In this document: positions 1 to 8,210 of the stretch, in pieces
Layout of the letters: the number at the start of each line of letters is the position of its first letter
Position numbering within the stretch: position 1 is the first letter of the stretch
Assembly: GCA_039707655.1 (NCBI GenBank)
Contig: CM077665.1
Location: 135,923,148 to 135,987,147, forward strand
Length of the DNA stretch: 64,000 nucleotides
Direction of reading: 5' to 3'
Source: Elymus sibiricus
Taxonomy: Eukaryota > Streptophyta > Magnoliopsida > Poales > Poaceae
Translations under genes and position numbers: made by a program
The notes under the pieces: generated by a model
The model's input: only the letters and a program-made list of their open reading frames with translations
The model's database searches: none
Told to the model about the DNA's origin: nothing

Positions 1-1
1 T

Positions 2-1807
2 GCCCTGAAGATTTGGAGGCATTACCTCATTGGACAACGCTGTGAAATATACACAGACCATAAGAGTCTTAAGTATATTTTCACTCAGCCTGATTTAAAT
101 CTCAGGCAACGAAGATGGCTTGAGCTAGTCAAGGACTATGACATTGGGATAAATTATCATCCGGGGAAAGCTAATGTGGTCGCAGAGGCTCTTAGTAGAA
201 AGCAAAGCACCGTAAACACACTCATGGGAAGTATGCATCCAAGGCTACAAGAAGAGTTCGCTGAGCTCAACATGGTGCTATGTGGCCCAATTACCTCGAA
301 CACATTGGAAATCACTCCCACTCTTATGGAGGAAATTAAGAAGGCCCAAGAGCCAGATGAAGAAATCCAGAAGATCAAGGAGCTGATTCAAAAAGGAAAG
401 GCCAAGTCCTTCCACGTGGATGATCAGGGCACCGTATGGTTCGAGAAGCAGGTATGCGTGCCTGATCAAGATAATCTGAGGCAGCAAATACTCAAATAAG
501 CTCATGAGTCTTCCCACTCTATCCAACCGGGAGGCAAAAAAATGTATCAGGATTTGTGGGAGACATTTTGGTGGCCAGGAATACGAAGAGATATAGCCTA
601 CTATGTCTCCTGCTGTGATATCTGCAACAAGGTTAAGGCGGAACATCAGAAACCCACTGGGCTACTGCAACCCTTACCGGTACCCTAGTGGAAGTGGGAC
701 GACATATGCATGGACTTTATTGTTGGACTACCTAAGTCAACAAGAGGTAACGATGCTATTTGGGTCATTGTGGACATACTCACGAAAGTGGCTCACTTCA
801 TTCCAGTAAAGACCACTTTCAACGCAAATCAGCTGGCACAGCTCTACATGTCCCGAATAGTCAGCCTCCATGGAGTGCCCAAGTCCATCACTTCAGACAG
901 AGGTTCCCTATTCACTTCAGCATTCTGGCTGCGACTGCACCAAGCCTTGGGAACCATGCTGAAGCATAGCACGGCATACCACCCGCAGACAGACGGGCAG
1001 ACAGAAAGGGTGAACCAGATACTGGAGGATATGCTTCGGTCATGTGCCCTCACCCATGGACCCAAGTGGGAAGATAGTCTACCTTATGCGGAATTCTCAT
1101 ATAACAACAGTTATCAGTCAAGTCTGAAGATGTCACCGTTTGAAGCATTATACGGACGAAAGTGCCGCACCCCATTGAATTGGTCTCAGACAGGGGATAG
1201 CCGAATCTTTGGTATAGACTTGATGCTCGAGGCTGAGAAGCAAGTCAAGGATATTCAAGAGCGTCTTTAAGCAGCCAAGTCTTGTCAGAAGAGTTACTAT
1301 GACCCAAAGCACCGGGAAGTGACCTTTGAGCCCGGAGAATATGCGTACCTCCGAGTAACCCCCATGAAAGGAGTGAAGAGATTCCATACTCGGGGAAATC
1401 TTGCACCAAGATATATTGGCCCATTTCCAGTGGTTGCTAGAAGAGGTAGAGTGGCATATCAGTTGGAACTACCACCAGAATTGTCGGAAGTACACGATGT
1501 CTTCCATATATCACAATTAAGAAAGTGCATTGCACCACCAGTCAAGCAAGTGGACATGAGTGAGTTAGAGCTGGCCAAAGACCTGACCTATGAAGAGAAA
1601 CCTGTCAGGATCCTGGATGAAATGGAAAGAACTACCAGGAGTAAGGTAATCAGGTTTTACAAGGTGCTATGGGAGCATCACACCGAAGAAGCGGCTACAT
1701 GGGAAAGGGAAGATTTCCTAAGATCTGCATATCCATACTTGTTCCCTGAGCAACCGAATCTCGAGGACGAGATTCATCCTAAGGGGGGTAGGTTTGTGAC
1801 ACCCTGA
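2..1807 (+). pseudogene. Chromovirus pol 3' part: RNase H, integrase, chromodomain
   Basis: One reading frame (frame 2) runs from the window edge to 1807. It starts in the RNase H C-terminus ([10 protein letters not shown], then [15 protein letters not shown]). The integrase follows, with a zinc-finger region near 510-640 (HESSHSIQPGG, CCDICNK) and a D,D,E core: MDFIVGLP, ITSDRGSLFTS and QTDGQTERVN. The GPF/LHDVFHIS-type module (VHDVFHISQLRKC, about 1490-1530) and a chromodomain (about 1590-1740, including ATWEREDFL) close the protein. The frame carries three nonsense codons, at 497, 687 and 1268, but no frameshift. The element is therefore dead yet fairly young or slowly decayed. The product would have reverse-transcribed the element and directed integration into chromatin. 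The stop at 1805 lies inside the LTR start. Confidence 0.88.
1781..1794 (+). other. Polypurine tract of the chromovirus
   Basis: The run AAGGGGGGTAGG ends two bases before the LTR start TGTGACACCC. This is the expected plus-strand primer position and it fixes the LTR boundary at 1795. Confidence 0.85.
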
Positions 1808-4800
1808 TTTTGGCAACTTTTGCTTTCCAAAAATATTTGGATTTCAATTTGCAAATTGGTGGAGTTTCAAAACCTTGCTAGTTGAGTTGACCTATGTCTT
1901 GCAAAAAATTTCTTCAACATCTCAAAACCTCCATCATTTTGATAAAACCTTTCCATGCCCTCCTGGGCAATCTTTCCAATATTTAATCTTTTCTCTAAAA
2001 TCATTTTCCTATTATGGGAATTTAGGTCACCACTATGGGTTGTGAAGCAACCAATAGTTGGGATGGCCAATTAATTCCCAAACTTTTTCCTCATCTTCTC
2101 ATCATCATAGGATTCCATTTTCTCCAAAAATATTAAATTGCCCAATGTGAAATTTTGGCCAGAATAATTATCTTGTTTCGGACCAGAATCTGTCCATTGT
2201 GAAGCAACCCTATTATTTCTATTCCAGAAAATTCCCAATAAATTCCCCAAGCTCCTAGGGACCCTATCTTGCCTCAATCTCCAAAAATATCATCTTGGCC
2301 AGTACAACTTTTGAGCAGCAAGGCTCTGGTAAGTTTCTGCATTTCTGAAACCTCTGTGAAGGAAATGCTAGCTAGAGATGCCTAATTGACCTGAAATTTT
2401 TATGGCATCTGCTATGCACCAAATGACCTATCTACACCAGGTTTCAGCATTTGCAGAGCAACCAGTTGAGTGCCACAAGCTCATTTGTGTTCTGGGCCAG
2501 AATGATAGCATTCAAAGGAACCCCATTCATTTCTTTCTCAATCTTTCTCAAATCTTGCCAGTTTCTAGTCCTTCCAGCATAGATGATCCTAGACATCTCG
2601 TCTGGCTCCATCTCTATCTCTTTTTCCCTCCAGAAGCTCCTCAAGATGGTTGGCAGAAGTTGTAGCTGAGACTACACTTCATAGCAGGGTGAACCTGGTC
2701 GAGCCAGTAACCCAGGGAGGCTAAATGGACAAGGGTCGACCCAATGGACAAGGTGCGCCAGGCAGGCGTGTCCTCCTGGTGGTGGCACCCGTGGTGAGCA
2801 CGACACTGGCATGCCAGTGCGCGCGCTCTGCACGGCGCCAGAGTTGGACGAGCACGCCCGAGCCGTCCATCACCGCTCCCCCCTTGTCCCTTGGTGCCGA
2901 CATCGTCGCAGCTAGTCGCGTGGCTCCTCCCGAACCCTCCCGGTCGCTGGAGAAGGTCGCCGTCGCTTCCGGCCAAGCGTCGCCACGGGCACAACAGTCA
3001 GCTTCGGCCACTGTGGTCGTCCGCAAGCCATTAATGGCACCAGACCCGTCCCGTCGCCCCCGTCTGCTCTCTTCCATCCCATCGACGCTCCCGGCCAGCC
3101 AGCGAAGCGTACGAATGCCGGTGACGTGGCCAAGCCTCGCCGCTTCGGGAGAGATCCCCGCCCTTGCCCTGCCTATTTAAGACCTCGCCCAGGCCCTCCG
3201 AGCTCATCAGCCATCTGCTCCTCCTCTCAATTGCTTCCCCGAGCACCGAGCCAAGGCCGAGAGGCCCTCTGGCCTCGAACTTCGCCGGAGCTCCGCCATC
3301 TGAGGTCTCCTCATCGCCAGTAGTTCCTCGCCTTTCCGAGCCCAATTGACCCCTTCATCGAGCTCAGGGCATCTCCCTGGTGCTCCTTGACCTCCTGCCC
3401 GTGCCCTCCCATCGCCGAAACCGCCGTCTTCGATCCCACCCGAGCGCCGCTGCCGCCGGAGACGAAGGGGACGACGTCGTCCGGCCATCTCTTGCCAGTT
3501 TGTGGGTACGTGCATGCTCACCGTTGAGCGCCCGATCCATTCCCATCATCTCCGAGCGCCGCCGCCGTCTCTATCGCCGGCGACCGTCGCCGGAGCTCCG
3601 CCCCACGTCTGTTCCCTTCCCTCTCTCTCTGTTTTAAAACGGGCGACCCCACCCGTCAGCGGCTCAGCTGCGCGCGGGCGAAGGGGTAAGTGGAGGCGTA
3701 CTGCGAAAATACGCTTTCGACGTCAGCCCGCTGGAGATTTTCTAATTTTCTGTTAAATCCATTTTAATCACAATTTTGACTGCACTTTGACCTTGAATAA
3801 CTTTTTATTTATAACCCCAATTGAGATAATTTTTTGGAATTGTGTTAAACTCCTTTAATTTCTGACCAGGTTTGGTGTTTTTATCATATACACAGAATAT
3901 CTGGTAAATAAAAAGGCTTTATGTGACATTTTCAATTATATTTGAAATTACTTTCAGAAGGAGATTTTGGTGCTTGTGAAGATCCAGAGTGTTTGAACCA
4001 CCCAACAGAGCAAGGCAAGCCATGATACCCATTTCATGCATGCATTTCTATAGCATTGCATCTTTATATGCATTAGGTTACGTTATTTAATATAGATAAT
4101 TCATAGTAATGTTTAAATATTCACGTATTGAGCTGAACCACTATAGTTGATAAAAAACTTAGTGGTTGATCTTGAGTCACCTGTCCGGGCATACTCGTGC
4201 AACCACATTTGCCGGTATGGGACGGCCCTGACCGGGTCTAGCTGCGTGATCTTTCACCGGTACCTCCAAAGAGGGAGGGTTATGCACGCGCGCTACCCTG
4301 ATCAGGTAGGCGGTGATAATCCTGTGAGCCCAGTTGATAGTTGAGTTTATGCCGGCGTCCCCGTTTGGGACAGTAGACCCCGTTTGGGTCTACATAGTTT
4401 GGCCACGACGGTAGCAGGTGTCATGAGGACACAGGGGCCACCCAAGGCTGACCTCCGGGGGAGGAAGAGTGCCGGTGGTACGATGAAACAGTCACGGGTC
4501 AGGCAGGTTTTGTTGAAGCAACGCTGGTCCACCCGAGTGGGATCACGAGGCCAGGTGCTTCATGGTGTGGGTAAAGTGCGCAACCTCTGCAGAGTGTCAA
4601 ACCTATTCGAATAGCCGAGTCCACGGTATTGGACAGCCAGTCCAGACCTCAGTAGATGGTCAACCATAATAGTGATGTTAATGATGGAAGAACTCGTCTT
4701 GTGTTCAGAAGTACTCCGTGGGTATGAGTATTCCGGGGATTGTGGGACAACCCGAAAGAGAGTAAGTTGATGATCGATAACAGTCAGTAAATTGTTTAAC

Positions 4801-5234
4801 TGATATTGTGTTGATTGCCATGCTATCGTTTGCTGCATTACTTGGTTGTCGTGAGCTTGCGAGTACATTCAAAGTACTCACCTGGCGTATCATGCCAGAT
4901 GCAGGATAATCCGAGGACGGAGGTCCTGAAGGTGCTGGCTATGCTAACTAGGATGTGTCCACAGCAGTGTCCCTATGATGGAGTTGCGCTATGTTCCGCT
5001 ACGCAGTAGAAGTATTAGTATTCCGAGGCCATGCTATGTGACATAAATAATGTAGATACTGTCATAGGACCGAGGGTGCCTTTGGCCTCGTCACCATTGT
5101 AAGATATGCGCCTGTACTCGACTCTATCAATAAAGTTCAGTTCTGTTCTGTACCAAGTTGTTGTGTGTTTCCAGAAGACATGATCTCTGGATTTGAAACA
5201 CTGGTAATCCGGTTCTCTGAGCCGGGGTGCCACA
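1795..5234 (+). repeat. 3' LTR of the chromovirus, 3,440 bp
   Basis: It begins TGTGACACCC and ends GGGTGCCACA, an almost perfect terminal inverted repeat with TG...CA ends. About 2720-3700 is very GC-rich with a TATA-like motif; the flanks are AT-rich. Short open frames in the GC-rich stretch have no family features and I treat them as chance. A 12-bp palindrome CTATTCGAATAG sits at 4603-4614 and recurs in the solo LTR at 22868-22879. Confidence 0.85.
3174..3181 (+). promoter_or_regulatory. Candidate TATA box in chromovirus LTR
   Basis: TATTTAAG lies in a GC-rich context (GCCTATTTAAGACC) in the middle of the LTR, as expected for a Pol II LTR promoter. Transcription would then start near 3205-3215. 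This is motif-based only. Confidence 0.45.
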
Positions 5235-5284
5235 CTCCGCCCACGGCCCGGCGCGCCATCTCGAAGGCAGGAAACTTTTTTTTG

Positions 5285-5690
5285 GGGGAGCCGCTTGAGC
5301 ATCATGGGGGCTCCAGAGCAATGCGCCTTAGGAGCCTCACCGGTCATATAGCCACTCGCCCCTTGATGTCATCCTGGCGATCCGGTCGGCGTCAAGGGTG
5401 TCGAGGCCTCACCCCGTAGTTGCATCCTGGTGATCCGGACGCCCCTTACGGCGGTCGAGGAATGTGTGGGACTGGGTCCCGCCGACGTAGAGCTGCTTGC
5501 GCGTCAAAGGGGGCTCCTGAGCAACGCGCCTCAGGAGCCTTACCGGTCGTATAGCCACTTGCCCTCGATGTCGTCCTGGCGATCCGGTCGGCATCAAGGA
5601 TGTCGAGGCCTCACCCCGTAGTTGCGTCTTGGTGATCCGGACGCCCCTTATGGTGGTCGAGGAATGTGTGGGACTGGGGCCTACAGACGC
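5285..5690 (+). repeat. Minisatellite, two ~202-bp units
   Basis: Two diverged tandem units have a period of about 202 bp (for example ACCCCGTAGTTGC at 5411 and 5613). Each includes a short inverted repeat. In the second unit the 10-bp arms GGCTCCTGAG (5512-5521) and CTCAGGAGCC (5530-5539) are perfect. Related units occur in element D at 15180-15600 and 16283-16830. Confidence 0.8.
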
Positions 5691-6047
5691 AGAGTGCCGA
5701 AAGGGCTCCCAACCTGCTTTGCTCGTGAGAAGAAGAAACCCCCCGGGACCTCCAGGTCCTCCAAGCGCCACTGCCAAGCCTTCCCGACGCAGAAGCCTAC
5801 CGCGAGCATGTCAAGCTAAGAACCCTAATCACGGCCGGCAGGAGGTCTCAATAAATAATAATGCAAAGACCAGGACACGAGATAAAATCGCTGATAAAAA
5901 AGGGGCGAGCGCCGAAACTCATTACACACTCACAGGGCTCCCCTCGGTTCTTTGATTGCAGGAACAAGAAAGGAGAAGGAGGAAGAAAGTGAGAAAGCCC
6001 CCTTGGGGGTTGCCGCTCCGGGGGCTCTGGTTTCTACGCACTGAAGC

Positions 6048-6872
6048 TCAGTCGGAGTCCTCCTCTTCCTTGACGGGCCCATGGAGGCGCGCTGGTGTGG
6101 CCGCCCCTTGAGCAGAAGAACGACGCCGTGGCGGCAGGCTCCCCCCCGAGGTCCGGGCGCGCCTGCGCGACGGCGCCCCGTAACTGCTGTCGCTCGGACT
6201 CTCCTCGGAGGGTGTGTCGCTGCTGCTGGAAACGCGACGCCCGTCACCAAGGACAAGCTCATCTCCCAGATCGCCGCGGCCCTCGTCTTCTGGACAGCAC
6301 CCCAAGCGCATGCCGTCTCCCCCGAAGATCTTGACGAAGAGCGTCGCTGCTCCGTCATACTTGAAGTGAAGGGTGCACCTCCCCTCCAAGCCACGGGCGC
6401 GGCCAAACGTCTGCCACCCACGGTTCAGATACACATTACCTGCAGGGGTGACTTCGACCTCCACCCATGAGGCCGAGCTGCAGTAGCCATCACCTTGCAG
6501 CCATAGGCCGGCAGGCCCCCCGGTCGGCAGCGATTGCGCAAAGAAGCACGGGAGTTGAAACCAAGAAGTCGCCGGCCTCTCCGCCCACACCACGAACTCC
6601 TGGGCCGCGTCAGCCGAATGAAGCCATGGGCGGGGCGGCCGGGCGCCGCCGACGCGGCTGCTACGGCCGCCCGCGCAAGATGGAGCCTCCTCGCGGTTAC
6701 CAAAGGTAACTCCAGGACGTGTGGGAGCACGCCCGCTCCCGCGGGGTACCACCGCCGGCGTCGTGGCGTATTTCCGGGGGCGACCGCGGCCCATCCGGGG
6801 AGGTGGCGAGTCAGGGCCGTCCTGGGAGGCTTTCCCATTCTCCGCGGCAGAGAACTTCCTCACGGATGCCAT
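6048..6872 (-). CDS. Antisense AT-hook + B3-like DNA-binding protein carried by a Tat retrotransposon
   Basis: An intact 274-residue frame runs opposite to its host element. The chosen start is the ATG at 6872-6870, in a near-ideal plant context (GCCATGGC). The frame opens 36 bases further upstream, but only at a non-ATG codon. Residues 28-34 are GRGRPRK, an AT-hook that binds the minor groove of AT-rich DNA. Residues about 92-184 look like a B3 domain: a WFQLPCFFAQSL strand/helix, WVEVEV, then VYLNRGWQTFGRARGL and LHFKYDGAATLFVKIFG. The last of these matches the B3 pattern of GW..F, L..G, F.YDG and V.IF. The C-terminus is a Ser- and Arg-rich linker ending in an acidic EEEDSD tail. A TATA box lies 78 bp upstream of the ATG. 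A truncated copy in element C shows the gene travels with the family. The B3 assignment rests on reading motifs; a nuclear DNA-binding role is inferred. Confidence 0.75.
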   Translation of the reverse strand: MASVRKFSAAENGKASQDGPDSPPPRMGRGRPRKYATTPAVVPRGSGRAPTRPGVTFGNREEAPSCAGGRSSRVGGARPPRPWLHSADAAQEFVVWAERPATSWFQLPCFFAQSLPTGGPAGLWLQGDGYCSSASWVEVEVTPAGNVYLNRGWQTFGRARGLEGRCTLHFKYDGAATLFVKIFGGDGMRLGCCPEDEGRGDLGDELVLGDGRRVSSSSDTPSEESPSDSSYGAPSRRRARTSGGSLPPRRRSSAQGAATPARLHGPVKEEEDSD

Positions 6873-6949
6873 GGCTGGGAGAGAGGCGGCTTGAAGATTG
6901 GGAGGCAAAGCGGATGAAGATGTGTTGAGGGTCTTCTCGCCTTCTCCCG

Positions 6950-6957
6950 CTTATATA
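6950..6957 (-). promoter_or_regulatory. TATA box of the antisense B3-like gene
   Basis: On the minus strand the sequence reads GTATATAAGCGG, with TATATAAG at 6957-6950. It is 78 bp upstream of the ATG, which gives a 5' UTR of about 45-50 nt. A CACGTG G-box (7047-7052) and a W-box-type inverted repeat (7125-7140) lie further upstream. The stretch 6958-7287 contains no gene and fits a promoter for this antisense gene. Confidence 0.6.
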
Positions 6958-7287
6958 CAACCGAGGGCCAACCAGCGCCCCCTCACATCCTGGAAGGCGT
7001 GCAGCCCTGCCCTGCGTCAATCCGTCAGCTTCTGAAGGGTCACATCCACGTGGCCCGAGGGGAGAAGGCCGAGGGAACATCCGCATTCAAAGAAAGGTAA
7101 TGATGGCCGGTACAGCGCATAGGCGTCAAATCAGTTTGACCTGGGAGGCCCTTGATGTCCTCGGGAGTGGAGGCGTCGTCCCCTGGGTGCACGACATGTA
7201 TTGAGGCAGGCCCGCAGGCTTTTGGGGCCCGCGGAGCTTCGGGCCGTCCTCAATGGCTTTGACAGGAAGCCAGCTCGAGCGCGCCTT

Positions 7288-7302
7288 GGGCCCGGGGGCT
7301 AC
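7288..7302 (+). other. Polypurine tract of Tat element A
   Basis: GGGCCCGGGGGCTAC immediately precedes the LTR start TGTCGGCG. The identical tract precedes the 3' LTR of element D at 24311-24325, which shows that the LTR at 7303 is a 3' LTR with respect to the sequence on its left. Confidence 0.8.
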
Positions 7303-8135
7303 TGTCGGCGTTCTGGGAACGGGGGTACCCAGACCTGCCTGCCTGTGGCCCACGGCATGGCCCACCTCACGTGCCAGGCGCGGCCAAGCGCGGCGCACTC
7401 AAGACAAGGTCCTCGCGAGGACCTTAGCTCGTGAGGGAAGCAGCACCAAGACCAGCAAGGAGTGGGCCCCCTCGGGCCCCCTCCGGAGCGGCGGAGATCT
7501 CTATGCAGAACCCGGCCTCAGGAGTCAAGGATGACGCAAGGAGGGACAGGCGGGCGCCAGCACGCCAGATGGTGCAGTTTCCTCTTCGGTGCAAAGGAGA
7601 CAAGGATGAGCGAGGGCTCCCTAAAAGCACGCTCCAAAGGTTTCCCTTCTGGTGCAACAAGACCCAGACCGCGAGCCCCGCAGGATGGACGTCATCGCCG
7701 AGCCCACCGCTGCATCATCATCGACTACTTTGCAGGCAAAGGCCACCTTTCGTCAGAGTAGGGTGTACTACCTGTTGCCTTTCAAATTTGGCCGTTGTGG
7801 GATCCCTTCCCGCCGTTGCGATAAGGGAAGAGGACCCGAGCCGCTATAAAGAGAGACCAAGTAGCTCGGTAGAGGCAACAAAGGAACCACCCCACAAACT
7901 CACCGCTGTACTTCATACATAAACCTCCTTGCGAGGCAATCCACCAAAAGGAGGAGTTGGGTTCTACGCTTCGCAGCGGCCCGAACATGGTTAAACTCTT
8001 GTGTGCCGTTGTCTTCCTCGCCATCGAGCGGGGTATTGTGTTGTGAGCAGGAGAGGGGCGAAGCTGCTGGGAGAATCTTCGCACACACTCCTGGGTTCGA
8101 ATTCCATAGGGTTTTGCGGAGCCCGAAATCTGACA
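7303..8135 (+). repeat. Tat-family LTR shared by elements A and B, 833 bp
   Basis: It starts TGTCGGCGTTCTGG and ends GAAATCTGACA. A polypurine tract lies on its left and a primer-binding site on its right, so it closes element A and opens element B. A TATAAAG TATA box lies near 7846. It is about 85 bp shorter than the LTRs of D (916 and 920 bp) and also shorter than that of C (889 bp). Confidence 0.85.
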
Positions 8136-8137
8136 TT

Positions 8138-8155
8138 TGGCGTGCCAGGTAGGGG
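8138..8155 (+). other. Primer-binding site of Tat element B
   Basis: TGGCGTGCCAGGTAGGGG lies two bases after the LTR end. The same site follows the LTR in D (11871) and, with one change, in C (59319). I could not assign the priming tRNA with confidence. Confidence 0.65.
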
Positions 8156-8210
8156 GCGTGTTGAAGCTTCCCCACTCGCGGCGACAGCCGAGCCCCGGTT
8201 CGGCAATCCC

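Larger units (their letters stand above)
1..5234 (+). mobile_element. Ty3/Gypsy chromovirus (Tekay-like), 3' part
   Basis: The window starts inside the pol of a Gypsy element. Order seen: end of RNase H, integrase, chromodomain, polypurine tract, 3.44 kb LTR. The chromodomain fused to the integrase C-terminus and the very long LTR with TGTGACACCC/GGGTGCCACA ends match the Tekay clade of chromoviruses. The 5' LTR, gag and most of pol lie outside the window, so the target duplication cannot be checked. The sequence beyond 5234 is Tat-type retrotransposon, so this element appears to have inserted there. Confidence 0.85.
5235..8135 (+). mobile_element. Tat-type Gypsy element A, 3' part with 3' LTR
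   Basis: Internal sequence of a Tat-type element begins directly after the chromovirus LTR. It holds two units of a roughly 202-bp minisatellite, an antisense gene (6048-6872), a polypurine tract and an LTR. The same minisatellite is found in element D and the same antisense gene in element C, both of which share this LTR family. The left part of A presumably lies beyond the chromovirus, outside the window. 5691-6047 has no gene; it is homologous to 62580-62860 in element C and probably holds the 3' UTR of the antisense gene. Confidence 0.8.

Noticed and set aside
2725..3640. Several 60-150-codon open frames on both strands in the GC-rich part of the chromovirus LTR
   Set aside because: Overlapping frames on both strands in GC-rich sequence without any domain are expected by chance, and the stretch is inside an LTR.
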